From Robiginitalea myxolifaciens (GTDB taxonomy: Bacteria; Bacteroidota; Bacteroidia; Flavobacteriales; Flavobacteriaceae): a stretch of 64,000 bases of DNA. A program made the translations under genes and the position numbers. The stretch is taken from positions 248,001 to 312,000 of the forward strand of contig NZ_FOYQ01000002.1 in NCBI RefSeq assembly GCF_900115205.1. The letters run 5' to 3'. The notes beneath the pieces are model-generated. The model saw only the letters and a list, made by a program, of their open reading frames with translations, did no database searches and was not told the DNA's origin. This document shows positions 1-8,381 of the stretch, piece after piece (the stretch's first letter is position 1; the number at the start of each line of letters is the position of its first letter).

Positions 1-195
1 GGTAAACTGGTCTTGTATCGAGAGTAAAAGCTCATTCTCACCAAAATCCAGGCAGTTATCGACTGGTTTTCCCAGCCCCAGGTCGCCTCCGGTATTGAGG
101 TTCAGGCTAACATCATCATCTGCATTCCCACAGGAGATCAGCAGGGTTGTGCTGAGTAAAAAGAGGAATAATGAGGCAATACGATTCATTTTCAT
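1..195 (-). CDS. N-terminus of a putative lipoprotein (runs off the window)
   Basis: Reading the minus strand from an ATG at 195-193 gives 65 codons open to the window edge. Residues 1-22 form a lipoprotein signal: a short basic start (MKMNR), a leucine-rich core and a lipobox ending LLISC, with Cys22 as the predicted lipidated residue. Asp and Asn residues follow (GNADDD), typical of Bacteroidota surface or periplasmic lipoproteins. The visible mature part is acidic and matches no family I recognise. It diverges from the molybdenum cofactor operon starting at about 294. The carboxy end lies outside the window, so no function can be given. Confidence 0.75.
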   Translation of the reverse strand, partial: MKMNRIASLFLFLLSTTLLISCGNADDDVSLNLNTGGDLGLGKPVDNCLDFGENELLLSIQDQFT

Positions 196-293
196 GGTTT
201 AGAAAGATTTCAAGGAAAACGGAGTTTTGACAATCCTAGTATGTATGGGGAACATTAGTATTAATTGGCTATTTTTAATGAAAATTGCGCCAG

Positions 294-539
294 ATGAAAG
301 TTTTGCTCTTTGGGGTTACCCGGGACATCGTTGGATTGGCTGCCCTGGAACTGGAATCCTCAGCCTCAAATGCCCCGGGCACGGTAGGGGAATTGAAGGG
401 TTATTTAAAGCGGGAATTCCCCGATCTTAAAGGTTTGAGTTCCCTGGCCATAGCGGTTAATCAGCACTATGCCGAAGATGCAATAACCATTGGTCCTGAG
501 GACGAGATTGCCGTTATTCCTCCTGTAAGCGGGGGATAA
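294..539 (+). CDS. moaD: MoaD, small subunit of molybdopterin synthase
   Basis: MoaD is the ubiquitin-fold sulfur carrier of molybdopterin synthase. Its C-terminal thiocarboxylate gives the two sulfurs of the molybdopterin dithiolene. The product has 81 residues and starts MKVLLFGVTRD, the usual first beta strand. It ends in PVSGG, the diglycine tail adenylated by MoeB. A TTG codon at 285 would add three residues (MRQ), but the ATG at 294 fits the family better. It is the first gene of a same-strand cofactor operon; its activating enzyme MoeB is encoded three genes downstream. The large subunit MoaE is not in the window and must lie elsewhere. Confidence 0.88.
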   Translation: MKVLLFGVTRDIVGLAALELESSASNAPGTVGELKGYLKREFPDLKGLSSLAIAVNQHYAEDAITIGPEDEIAVIPPVSGG

Positions 540-572
540 GTAAAACACCGGGTGCGCAGTGAAACGAAGCGA

Positions 573-1556
573 ATGCTTATAGACAATCATAACAGGGTCA
601 TTAACTATGTGCGGTTGGCGGTAACCGATCGCTGCAACCTCCGTTGCAACTACTGCATGCCTGAGCGCGGGATTAAATTTGCCCAGCGCAACGATTTATT
701 GACTACCAAAGAGCTGCAACGGTTAAGCGATGTACTCATTGATCTGGGAGTAGATAAAATTAGGCTTACCGGCGGAGAGCCCTTTGTACGCTCCGATATC
801 CGTGAACTTTTGGAACATTTGGGTGCTCATGATGCCTTAAAGGAATTATCCGTCACTACCAATGCCACGCTGATTGGGCCCTATTTAAAGCAGCTTAAGG
901 CCATGGGGCTCACTTCGGTGAACATTAGCCTCGACGCCATCAGGCCGGAAACTTTTGCGCGGATCACGCGCCGGGATTCCTTTGCGATTGTGCGCGAAAA
1001 CCTGATGAAATTACTGGAGGAAGACCTGACGGTACGCATCAATTTTGTGGTGTTGGAAGGGCAAAATATCGACGACATTTATCCGATGATGGAATTTCAG
1101 GAAAAGTATCCGGTCCAGGTGCGCTTCCTGGAGGAAATGCCTTTTAATGGAGGAAGTCGGAATTTCAAGAAATTGCATTGGAACCACAAGCAGATATTGG
1201 AACACATTAGATTGCGGTATCCTGAATTTGAAAAGCAGCCAGCGCCGCTGACCTCCACCTCTGTCAATTATAAAATTGAGGGCCATGCAGGAGGATTTGG
1301 GGTAATCCCTTCATTTAGTCGCACCTTTTGCGGCAGTTGCAACCGACTTCGGGTTACGGCAACCGGGGATTTAGTGACCTGCCTTTACGGGAAACCCGTT
1401 GCAAACGTACGGGAGCTGATTCGTCGGGAAAGCGATACGGACCAGCTGGCTGGATTAATACGGCAGGCTGTGGGGAGCAGGGCTAAAGACGGATTTGAAG
1501 CACAGGAGCGATTTGGACCGGTTTTCGGAAGTTCAATGACCAGTATAGGAGGATAA
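573..1556 (+). CDS. moaA: MoaA, GTP 3',8-cyclase (radical SAM)
   Basis: MoaA performs the first step of molybdopterin synthesis, converting GTP to 3',8-cyclo-GTP; with MoaC this gives cyclic pyranopterin monophosphate. The 327-residue product has the radical-SAM motif as Cys21, Cys25 and Cys28 (DRCNLRCNYCMP). A second cluster motif near the C-terminus is Cys253, Cys256 and Cys270 (CxxCx13C), which holds the substrate-binding 4Fe-4S cluster. It ends in the conserved Gly-Gly tail (SIGG) needed for activity. The ATG at 573 was chosen over an in-frame GTG at 552 because the family begins MLxDxxxR. The gap to moaD is short and mobA follows after 5 bases. No moaC is visible in the window. Confidence 0.95.
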   Translation: MLIDNHNRVINYVRLAVTDRCNLRCNYCMPERGIKFAQRNDLLTTKELQRLSDVLIDLGVDKIRLTGGEPFVRSDIRELLEHLGAHDALKELSVTTNATLIGPYLKQLKAMGLTSVNISLDAIRPETFARITRRDSFAIVRENLMKLLEEDLTVRINFVVLEGQNIDDIYPMMEFQEKYPVQVRFLEEMPFNGGSRNFKKLHWNHKQILEHIRLRYPEFEKQPAPLTSTSVNYKIEGHAGGFGVIPSFSRTFCGSCNRLRVTATGDLVTCLYGKPVANVRELIRRESDTDQLAGLIRQAVGSRAKDGFEAQERFGPVFGSSMTSIGG

Positions 1557-1561
1557 CGAAG

Positions 1562-2158
1562 ATGGAGCCTAAAGGAAAATTATACGGCCTGGTACTGGCC
1601 GGGGGGAAAAGTACCCGAATGGGGGAGGACAAAGGAATCCTTGAATACCACGGAATGCCCCAGCGTGAATATACGGTAGCTCTCCTCAAATCCTGCGGAA
1701 TAAAAACTTTTTTAAGCGTTCGGAACGATCAGCAAGACGACATTCCAACTGGGATGGACACTATTCTGGACAGGGATGAGTTCCGGGGACCATTCAATGG
1801 TTTGTTGTCGGCGCATCGGGCCTATCCGGAAGTTGCCTGGTTAGTGGTAGCCTGTGATATGCCCTTGCTTCTGGCCAAAGATATTGAGCTATTAATACAG
1901 GAACGGGACCCTGAAAGAATGGCGACTGCTTTTGCTACTGTAAAATCGGGCTTGCCGGAGCCACTTGCAGCCATTTGGGAACCTGCGGGACTCGCAGCCG
2001 CTATGACCTATCTTGAAACGGCAACGAGTAGTTGCGCCCGTAAATTCCTGATCAATCACGATACAAAACTGGTGCACCCCAAAGACGATCTGGTTCTTGC
2101 GAATGCCAATGACCCGGAGACTTTCAGGGAATTACAGGAATATATTGCCACCCGATGA
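1562..2158 (+). CDS. mobA: MobA, molybdenum cofactor guanylyltransferase
   Basis: MobA transfers GMP from GTP to Mo-molybdopterin, making the guanine dinucleotide form used by DMSO-reductase-family enzymes. The 198-residue product starts with the nucleotidyltransferase signature LAGGKSTRMG followed by DKG (about residues 12-25). DRDEFRGPFNG and VACDMPLL, the metal- and product-site motifs of MobA, come later. The start ATG lies 5 bases after the moaA stop, and its end overlaps moeB by 4 bases, indicating translational coupling. The YdeP-like molybdoenzyme at 27479-29788 is a plausible user of the MGD cofactor (inference). Confidence 0.9.
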   Translation: MEPKGKLYGLVLAGGKSTRMGEDKGILEYHGMPQREYTVALLKSCGIKTFLSVRNDQQDDIPTGMDTILDRDEFRGPFNGLLSAHRAYPEVAWLVVACDMPLLLAKDIELLIQERDPERMATAFATVKSGLPEPLAAIWEPAGLAAAMTYLETATSSCARKFLINHDTKLVHPKDDLVLANANDPETFRELQEYIATR

Positions 2159-3273
2159 ATACGGAGCGATACGACAGACAGATCAAGCTTAAAGGCTTCG
2201 GTCCCCATGGACAGGAGTTTCTGGCCCAATCCCGGGTGCTCCTGGTCGGAGCAGGAGGGTTGGGTGTCCCCGCTGCCCTCTACCTGAATGCCATGGGCGT
2301 AGGTCGGCTGGGACTGATCGACGGGGATCAGGTAGAACTGTCGAACCTCCATCGACAACCCATTTATACCGAAGCTGATCTCGGGAAACTCAAGGTAGAC
2401 TGTCTTTCCCGGTTTTTAAAACAACAGAATCCAAAGTCTTCGATTACGGTACTGGATACCTTCCTCCATGCTAGAAATGCCCTGGAAATCCTCGCTTCTT
2501 ATGATCTGATTATAGATGCTACTGACAATCTGGAAACGCGCTATCTCCTTGACGACGCCTGTCTGATGTTGGACAAACCCTGGATCTACGGCGCACTGCA
2601 TGGTTTTGAAGGTCAGGTAAGTGTTTTTAATTACCAAGGCGGACCTACTTATCGTTGCCTGTTCCCTAAAATGCCAGAGCAAGGAGAAATACCCGATTGC
2701 AATACCCTGGGCACCTTGGGTATCTTACCGGCAATTATTGGCAGTTTTCAGGCCCTGGAAGCGGTAAAGGTATTGTGTGATCTTGAGGGGGTACTCTCTG
2801 GCAAACTAATGATATTCGAAGGGCTTGAACAGCAAAGCCGTACCATTGCTTTTAAGCGCAATCCCAACAGGGCAATACCTAAAGAAATAGTAGCTGAAAA
2901 CTATAACGCGAACCTTTGTGATTCGGGCTCGGAAGCTGTTTCATACGAATCCTATCTGAGGGAAAGAAATTCGAACCAAACTGCATTGATCGACGTTCGG
3001 GAAATTTCCGAATTCGAGAACGGGTCGCTTCCTGAGGCCAGGATCGTTCCTCTGAGTAACCTTAAAGGAACGCTGGATCAGCACAATAGTGACGGCAAAG
3101 CCGTGCAGGAATTATTCGGAAAAGATACAAGCCGTGCAACCCGGATATTTTTGATTTGTAAATCAGGACCCCGGAGCCGTGTGGCCTGTTCCCTGTTAAG
3201 CCAGTACTTTCCTGAGTACGAATTCGCCTGGATAGAAGGTGGAATGCGCAGCATTAAAACCACTTCCCGGTGA
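2155..3273 (+). CDS. moeB: MoeB/ThiF-type adenylyltransferase with C-terminal rhodanese domain
   Basis: This E1-like enzyme adenylates the C-terminus of MoaD so that sulfur can be loaded onto it. In the 372 residues the Rossmann nucleotide loop is VGAGGLG (about 31-37), followed by DGDQVELSNLHRQ and ATDNLETR. A cysteine at about 182 (PDCNTLG) sits where the family has its conserved crossover-loop cysteine. After a linker comes a rhodanese domain (about 275-372) with active-site loop CKSGPRS (Cys335), which could carry the persulfide, as in MOCS3-type fusions. The two CxxC zinc pairs of E. coli MoeB are absent: only YRC (Cys168) remains, and the later pair is replaced by NPNR. Its ends overlap mobA and moeA by 4 bases each. 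Confidence 0.92.
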   Translation: MNTERYDRQIKLKGFGPHGQEFLAQSRVLLVGAGGLGVPAALYLNAMGVGRLGLIDGDQVELSNLHRQPIYTEADLGKLKVDCLSRFLKQQNPKSSITVLDTFLHARNALEILASYDLIIDATDNLETRYLLDDACLMLDKPWIYGALHGFEGQVSVFNYQGGPTYRCLFPKMPEQGEIPDCNTLGTLGILPAIIGSFQALEAVKVLCDLEGVLSGKLMIFEGLEQQSRTIAFKRNPNRAIPKEIVAENYNANLCDSGSEAVSYESYLRERNSNQTALIDVREISEFENGSLPEARIVPLSNLKGTLDQHNSDGKAVQELFGKDTSRATRIFLICKSGPRSRVACSLLSQYFPEYEFAWIEGGMRSIKTTSR

Positions 3274-4466
3274 TATCCTATCATCAAGCGCTGGAATCAG
3301 TTTTGGCCCGTAAAGCGGATTTTGGGGTGGAACAAGTTTCCCTGGAGCTGGCCAATGGCAGAGTCCTGGCCGAAGATGTTCTCGCGGATCGCGATCAACC
3401 GCCTTACAACCGCGCCACTATGGATGGGATTGCCCTGGCCTATCATACCTACGAAAAGGGGGTCCGGGAATTTCCAAGTGAAGGTATGGCCCGCGCCGGA
3501 ATTACGCAGTTAAAGTTACAGGATCCCAGTAACTGCATTGAAATTGCAACGGGAGCCATACTGCCAGAAGGTGCAGATACTATTGTACGGTATGAGGACC
3601 TGGAGGAAATACCGGAGGGTTTCAGGATATTAGCCGGTTGTACGCCTAACAAGAACATTCACCGCAAAGGAAGCGACGCCTCTGAAGGTGCCGTATTGCT
3701 GAAAAAGGGGCACTCGATCGATCCATCGGCGGTAGCGGTTTTAGCTTCCGTTGGTAAGGCAACCCTGGCCGTTCGGGGATTGCCGGGTATCACCATCCTC
3801 TCAACCGGCGATGAATTGGTCCCGGTCGAGACCATCCCGGAAACCCACCAGGTGCGCAGATCCAATGTCCACGCATTGCGCTCTGCAGTTTTGGCAGCGG
3901 GTATTCGCCCTGATTTGGAACATTTGCCCGACGATGCCGCCATCATCGAAAATCGCCTTGAAGCGTTACTTCAAACCCAGGATGTGTTGCTGTTGAGTGG
4001 CGGGGTGAGCAAGGGGAAATTTGACCATTTACCAGGGGTGCTCGAGAAATTGGGGGTGGTGAAGGATTTTCACCGTGTGGCCCAAAGGCCAGGTAAGCCC
4101 TTTTGGTTTGGAATGGATGCAGCTCGTGGGTGCCACGTGTTTTCTTTTCCGGGTAATCCGGTTTCTACCTTTTTGAATTATCATCTGTATTTTCTTCCCT
4201 GGCTTCGGCAAACTACAGGGGCGCCTGAACCCCGGATTACGGCAATATTGGAGGAACCCATTGAAAATAAGTCCGATCTCACGCATTTTATCCCGTTGCG
4301 ACTCTCACCTGAGCAGGGTCATTTAAATGCTGTACGCATATCCATGAATGGTTCGGGAGATTATCTAAGCCTAACCAAAGCCAATGCATTTGGTCGTGTA
4401 AACCCTGGGGAAGTACTGGTAAAAGGTGCGCTTGTTCCGTGTATTTGTTTTAATTTACAATTGTGA
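3270..4466 (+). CDS. moeA: MoeA, molybdopterin molybdotransferase
   Basis: MoeA inserts molybdate into adenylylated molybdopterin. The 398-residue product carries the family landmarks: RDQPPYNRATMDG near residue 50, LSTGDELV at the start of the MoaB/Mog-like domain, LLSGGVSKGKFD, and FSFPGNPVS. A C-terminal MoeA domain IV follows. Translation must begin at GTG 3270, which overlaps the moeB TGA as GTGA. Its own end overlaps the GTG start of the XdhC-like gene in the same way. This chain of 4-base overlaps means the pathway proteins are made together. No separate mog/moaB adenylyltransferase is visible in the window. Confidence 0.93.
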   Translation: MISYHQALESVLARKADFGVEQVSLELANGRVLAEDVLADRDQPPYNRATMDGIALAYHTYEKGVREFPSEGMARAGITQLKLQDPSNCIEIATGAILPEGADTIVRYEDLEEIPEGFRILAGCTPNKNIHRKGSDASEGAVLLKKGHSIDPSAVAVLASVGKATLAVRGLPGITILSTGDELVPVETIPETHQVRRSNVHALRSAVLAAGIRPDLEHLPDDAAIIENRLEALLQTQDVLLLSGGVSKGKFDHLPGVLEKLGVVKDFHRVAQRPGKPFWFGMDAARGCHVFSFPGNPVSTFLNYHLYFLPWLRQTTGAPEPRITAILEEPIENKSDLTHFIPLRLSPEQGHLNAVRISMNGSGDYLSLTKANAFGRVNPGEVLVKGALVPCICFNLQL

Positions 4467-5479
4467 CCCACGAGCTCAAAGAAATATTCCATGCCTATCA
4501 ACAAATAAAGCACGCAGGAATCTCCGTGCTGGCTACCGTTGTGCACCTGGAAGGGTCTGGATATCGGCGCCCAGGGGTTCGCATGCTTTGCCTCCCCGAT
4601 GGTTCCGCTGTAGGAGCCGTAAGTGGCGGATGTGTGGAACGCGATATTACGGGTCAGGCCCAGGAGGTTATGCGAACGGGAAAAGCCCGTATGATGACAT
4701 ACGATGGGCGGTACCGCCTGGGATGCGAGGGGATGTTGTACATTTTACTGGAGCCTTTTAACCCTTCGCAGGAAGCGATAACTTATTTCAAGAATCAGAC
4801 GGAGTCACGACAGCCTTTGGCGCTGGAATCGGACTATCGCCTGGAGGAAAGGGAGGCCCCGGAATTGGGCAGCTATTTCACGGTTGGGAAGCAGCGTTTG
4901 CCCTTAAGCCCGGCTAACCTGGCGGTTTCAGAAATGTGCTTTGCACAGCAGCTTTCCCCTACACATCGCTTGTTGGTCTTTGGTGGTGAACACGATAGCG
5001 TAAAGCTAACAGCTATGGCGGCAACCCTGGGTTGGGAGGTACATATTGTGGTAGCGGCCGATGAAGCCAAGCGGTTGGAAGATTTTCCGGGAGCATCGGA
5101 TTTTAGCTCAGTCATCCCGGAGCAACTGGGAGATCTGGGGATCGATTCTCAAACGGCAATCCTCCTGATGACCCACAGTTTTAGTAAGGATTTGAAATAC
5201 CTGTTGCAGCTAAGTGCAACTTCCCCCGCTTATTTGGGTATCCTTGGCCCTGCCCATCGCAGGGAACGACTCCTGGGCGAACTTATTGAGCGCCAACCAG
5301 ATTTAGACGACGCGTTTCTAGAATTAATTCACGGACCGGCAGGCCTGGATCTTGGAGCGGAAACTCCCCAGGAAATAGCGCTTTCCATCCTCTCAGAGAT
5401 ATTGAAAGCATTTCGCCAGGCTACGGCACTTCCACTTAATGAAAAGGAGAGCCGTATCCATACCCGTGAGGAGTCATAA
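4463..5479 (+). CDS. XdhC/CoxI family molybdoenzyme maturation protein
   Basis: XdhC-family proteins bind molybdenum cofactor and help sulfurate and insert it into xanthine-dehydrogenase-type enzymes. The 338-residue product has the N-terminal XdhC/CoxI domain with GSGYRRPG and the signature GAVSGGCVERD (about 50-65). A C-terminal Rossmann domain opens with LLVFGGEHDS. It starts at GTG 4463, overlapping the moeA stop by 4 bases. No xanthine dehydrogenase or aldehyde oxidase subunit lies in the window, so its client enzyme is encoded elsewhere or was not seen. Family assignment is firm; the client is unknown. Confidence 0.88.
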   Translation: MTHELKEIFHAYQQIKHAGISVLATVVHLEGSGYRRPGVRMLCLPDGSAVGAVSGGCVERDITGQAQEVMRTGKARMMTYDGRYRLGCEGMLYILLEPFNPSQEAITYFKNQTESRQPLALESDYRLEEREAPELGSYFTVGKQRLPLSPANLAVSEMCFAQQLSPTHRLLVFGGEHDSVKLTAMAATLGWEVHIVVAADEAKRLEDFPGASDFSSVIPEQLGDLGIDSQTAILLMTHSFSKDLKYLLQLSATSPAYLGILGPAHRRERLLGELIERQPDLDDAFLELIHGPAGLDLGAETPQEIALSILSEILKAFRQATALPLNEKESRIHTREES

Positions 5480-5488
5480 GCCATTCCT

Positions 5489-6124
5489 ATGCCTGACGAA
5501 ATCGCCACCCTTGTCCTCGCTGCAGGTGCGTCCCGTCGAATGGGCAGTCCGAAAGCCTTGCTTCCCTGGGGGCAACGAACGGTGTTGGAACACCTACTGG
5601 AGGAAATCCATGCGCAGGCCAATGCTGAGTATGCAGCCGATTCCCTGATAATTGTAACCGGCGCCCATCACGATCAAATAAAAAGCGCCATTCCCAGCTG
5701 GTCTGATATGCTTGAGTATAATGCAAGCTGGGATCAGGGTATGGGTAATTCCCTGGCTTTTGGTATTCAGCGTACGCAGGAAAAATTCCCCAATGCCATA
5801 GCCGTGATGATTCTCCTTGTAGATCAGCCCCTGATCGACCGGAAATATATCCGTACTTTAAAGGAGTATTCTAAGGAATACCCCAAAAAGATTATTGCCA
5901 GCCGCTACGCTGAGGGATTTGGAGCACCTGCAATAATACCTGCAATCCTGTGGGATTATATGCTGTTGGAAAGCCCGAAGCAAGGAGCAAAATCCTGGAT
6001 GCGAAAGCAGGCAGCTATCCTCTCTCCGGAGCTACACCCGGATCTTCGGGATATCGATACGCCAGCGGCTTATCAAAGACTGCATAGCGAATGGAAACAA
6101 AATCAACCCAATACAACTGGCTAA
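5489..6124 (+). CDS. MocA-like molybdenum cofactor cytidylyltransferase family protein
   Basis: A 211-residue nucleotidyltransferase of the MobA/MocA superfamily. The N-terminal signature is LVLAAGASRRMGSPKALLPW (about 8-27). The AGASRRMG.PK form, rather than AGG.S.RMG, is typical of MocA-like enzymes, which make the cytosine dinucleotide cofactor used by xanthine-dehydrogenase-family proteins. LLVDQPL matches the metal-site motif. It follows the XdhC-like gene by 9 bases, the usual pairing of MocA with XdhC. It ends the cofactor operon or runs into the amidohydrolase gene 11 bases later. CTP versus GTP specificity cannot be told from sequence alone. Confidence 0.82.
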   Translation: MPDEIATLVLAAGASRRMGSPKALLPWGQRTVLEHLLEEIHAQANAEYAADSLIIVTGAHHDQIKSAIPSWSDMLEYNASWDQGMGNSLAFGIQRTQEKFPNAIAVMILLVDQPLIDRKYIRTLKEYSKEYPKKIIASRYAEGFGAPAIIPAILWDYMLLESPKQGAKSWMRKQAAILSPELHPDLRDIDTPAAYQRLHSEWKQNQPNTTG

Positions 6125-6135
6125 TAAAGAATTAC

Positions 6136-7224
6136 ATGAGAAATAGATACTACCTGATCCCTGTTTTCCTGATTACCTGCCTGATGTCCCAGGCCCAAAC
6201 AATGGATTTGGAAGCGTATAATCCTGAATCTACCCTGGTGGTTCCGGAAAATCCGGTCTCCCGGGCAAAATTTCCCTTCATAGATATTCATTCCCACCAT
6301 TTTCGCATGCCTGAAATGGATCTGTCTACCCTGGTCAGGCCAATGGATGAAATGAATATGGCCGTGATGGTAAATCTAAGCGGGCGTTCGGGAGATAATC
6401 TCAAACAGGCTATGGAAAATGTCAAGGCCAATTACCCGAATCGCTTTGTGGTTTTTGCCAATGTCGATTTCAGTGGGGTAGGGGAACCCGGCTGGGGAGA
6501 GCAGGCTGCTGCACAATTGGCTGCAGATGTTGAAAACGGTGCTTCTGGTTTAAAAATATATAAAAGCCTTGGCCTGAGGAATGTAGATGTGAATGGGAAC
6601 CGAATTGCCGTCGATGACCCTCGTCTGGATCCGATTTGGGCCATGTGTGCGACACTAAATATTCCTGTACTGATCCATTCCGCTGATCCCAAGTCTTTCT
6701 GGGATCCAATGGATGCCAATAATGAACGTTGGCTGGAGCTTAAACTCCGACCCCGCCGTAAGCGCTCGGACACTGATCCCGCGCCCTGGCAGCAAATTAT
6801 CGATGAGCAGCATCGTATGTTCAAGAAGCATCCCAATACCCGATTTATCAATGCCCATATGGGATGGTACGCGAATGACCTGGATAAACTGGCCACCTTT
6901 TTAGACGATATGCCCAATATGTATGTGGGCATTGGGGCCATTATCGCAGAACTCGGGCGGCAACCCAAGCAGGCACGGGCTTTCTTTATCCGTTATCAGG
7001 ACCGGATTCTCTTTGGAAAGGATGCCTGGAATCCGGACGAGTACCCGACTTACTTCCGGGTGCTGGAAACAGCAGACGAGTATTTCCCGTATTACAAGAA
7101 GTACCACGCCTTCTGGGCCATGTATGGCCTGGATTTACCCGACGAGGTACTTCGAAAGGTTTACTATGCCAATGCCCTGAAATTACTACCTAACGTAGAT
7201 CGATCGCTCTTCCCAACGGACTAG
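6136..7224 (+). CDS. Secreted amidohydrolase-family (TIM-barrel) metal-dependent hydrolase
   Basis: The ATG at 6136 gives 362 residues starting with a signal peptide (MRNRYYLIPVFLITCLMSQA, cleaved near Ala20). A longer frame from 6091 would overlap the previous gene and bury the signal, so I reject it. The mature protein fits the amidohydrolase_2 family: DIHSHHF with the metal-binding HxH (His52, His54), VLIHSADP, FINAHMGW and the late LFGKDAW aspartate. Such proteins hydrolyse or decarboxylate small cyclic or carboxylated substrates; the substrate here cannot be predicted. The tight spacing after the mocA-like gene suggests cotranscription with the molybdenum operon, but its role there is unclear. 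Confidence 0.82.
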   Translation: MRNRYYLIPVFLITCLMSQAQTMDLEAYNPESTLVVPENPVSRAKFPFIDIHSHHFRMPEMDLSTLVRPMDEMNMAVMVNLSGRSGDNLKQAMENVKANYPNRFVVFANVDFSGVGEPGWGEQAAAQLAADVENGASGLKIYKSLGLRNVDVNGNRIAVDDPRLDPIWAMCATLNIPVLIHSADPKSFWDPMDANNERWLELKLRPRRKRSDTDPAPWQQIIDEQHRMFKKHPNTRFINAHMGWYANDLDKLATFLDDMPNMYVGIGAIIAELGRQPKQARAFFIRYQDRILFGKDAWNPDEYPTYFRVLETADEYFPYYKKYHAFWAMYGLDLPDEVLRKVYYANALKLLPNVDRSLFPTD

Positions 7225-7323
7225 ATTTTAGTAGCGAAGGGTGTCATTCATCGGATATTTACCTGTACGAGAAATATTCCTGCATTCGGTTCGTTCTTAG
7301 GGGAGTAATCGAAAAATTTTACA

Positions 7324-8118
7324 ATGAAAAAGTTCGAATTGTTCCGGGCCATTATGTTCGGAATCCTCGCAAGTATCCTTCTTTTAGGGTGTAGTTCAGA
7401 TGCCGACGAGCAGGAAATTGCCGAAGAGGCCAAACTTACCGATACAGAATTACAAGCAGTCTTTGAAACTGAAGAGTGGACGGGAGTTGCTGATAGTGCG
7501 CTTTCCGAATTGTACCAGGCTGGAAACAGTGCTTCCGGTAAAACCGCAGCAAATGAGTGCTATTCCGCTGAATACACTGAAAACGGATTCACCGCAACCT
7601 TTGCGAACTGTGTACTTAATGGTACCGAAAACGTAAATGGTACTTTGGTGGTTGTTTATGGAGTATCCGAAGAAACTGCCGAATATACAGCTACGTACGA
7701 TGGTTTCTTTGTAGGCGAGGTGGAATTGAACGGTACGCGAAGCTACGTACTTAGTCAGGGAATGAATGAGAATAGTATTTCACTGACCGTGGTTAGCGAT
7801 ATGAGCGTGACCATGCCCGATGGAAGCATGCTGAGTGAAAGCGGTACGCGAACAGTAGAATTCGCTTTCGGAGAGAACTTTTCCGATTCTACTGTTAGCT
7901 TAAGCGGCGACTGGACGCTTATTAAGGATGGTAACACCTACAGCGTGGCCATTGAAAGCCCGCTGACAGGTAATTTTTCCTGTGAGTATTTGGTTAGTGG
8001 TCTGATGGAAATCAGCAAAAATGGTCTTGCCGTGATGGTAGACCTGGGAGATGGGAGTTGCGATAATACGGCAACACTTACCTATCCCAATGGAGCCCAG
8101 GAAACCCTGGAATTCTAA
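7324..8118 (+). CDS. Putative lipoprotein of unknown function
   Basis: The 264-residue product begins with a lipoprotein signal ending LLLGC (Cys at about 23), followed by SSDADEQE, an acidic stretch like those on exported Bacteroidota lipoproteins. The rest is rich in Thr, Ser, Glu and Gly with alternating polar and hydrophobic residues, suggesting beta structure. There are five well-spaced cysteines after the lipobox (for example NECYS, FANC, FSCEY, GSCDN), which could form disulfides. I do not recognise the family. It has its own upstream gap of about 100 bases and is followed by a strong bidirectional terminator. Confidence 0.75.
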   Translation: MKKFELFRAIMFGILASILLLGCSSDADEQEIAEEAKLTDTELQAVFETEEWTGVADSALSELYQAGNSASGKTAANECYSAEYTENGFTATFANCVLNGTENVNGTLVVVYGVSEETAEYTATYDGFFVGEVELNGTRSYVLSQGMNENSISLTVVSDMSVTMPDGSMLSESGTRTVEFAFGENFSDSTVSLSGDWTLIKDGNTYSVAIESPLTGNFSCEYLVSGLMEISKNGLAVMVDLGDGSCDNTATLTYPNGAQETLEF

Positions 8119-8144
8119 ACCACAATATAGGTTGATTTAAAAAG

Positions 8145-8176
8145 AAAGGCCCCGCTAGTGCGGGGCCTTTTTGTTT
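8145..8176. terminator. Strong hairpin terminator, probably bidirectional
   Basis: A perfect 11-bp stem (AAAGGCCCCGC at 8145-8155 with its complement at 8160-8170) closes a 4-base TAGT loop. It is followed on the plus strand by TTGTTT. Reading the minus strand, the stem is followed by CTTTTTAAA, so it can also stop transcription coming from the two microprotein genes at 8209-8492. It lies between these convergent units, 26 bases after the lipoprotein stop. Confidence 0.88.
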
Positions 8177-8208
8177 CCTTGCGCGTGATGAGGGCGAAGG
8201 GAATTACG

Positions 8209-8322
8209 TTAGTAAACGTAGTTCCGACTCTCGGTCCAACGGACGCGCTTGCTATCCCTGAAGGAGGAAAAAGTAGCAAATCGACGGGCCTCGGTAGGAG
8301 ACAGGTTTTTAAAAGGTTTCAT
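8209..8322 (-). CDS. Predicted 37-aa arginine-rich microprotein, paralog A
   Basis: A minus-strand frame from ATG at 8322-8320 to TAA at 8211-8209 encodes 37 residues. Its core (SPTEARRF, then SKRVRW, then RNYV) is repeated in the next frame at 8382-8492. The two proteins share about 24 of 36 aligned residues, while many shared residues use different codons (AGC AAG CGC GTC against AGT AAA CGA GTA). That is the pattern expected of selection on protein sequence. The product is very basic with a central Trp and no signal peptide or membrane segment. The stop sits 38 bases from the bidirectional terminator. The leader contains a simple TGATGATT-type repeat at about 8337-8361. Function unknown; no family recognised. 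Confidence 0.6.
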   Translation of the reverse strand: MKPFKNLSPTEARRFATFSSFRDSKRVRWTESRNYVY

Positions 8323-8381
8323 GACAGTTCGTTTAAATGATTGATGATGATTGATGATTGACAGGGTTTGTGGCCCCGGGT

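Noticed and set aside
6432-6968. 178-codon minus-strand frame inside the amidohydrolase gene
   Set aside because: Shadow of a well-supported family gene; composition rich in Ser/Arg/Pro and no family signature.
8337-8361. TGATGATT-type simple repeat, considered as the start of a CRISPR or tandem repeat array
   Set aside because: Only about 25 bases of low-complexity repeat, no spacers, in the leader of a microprotein gene.
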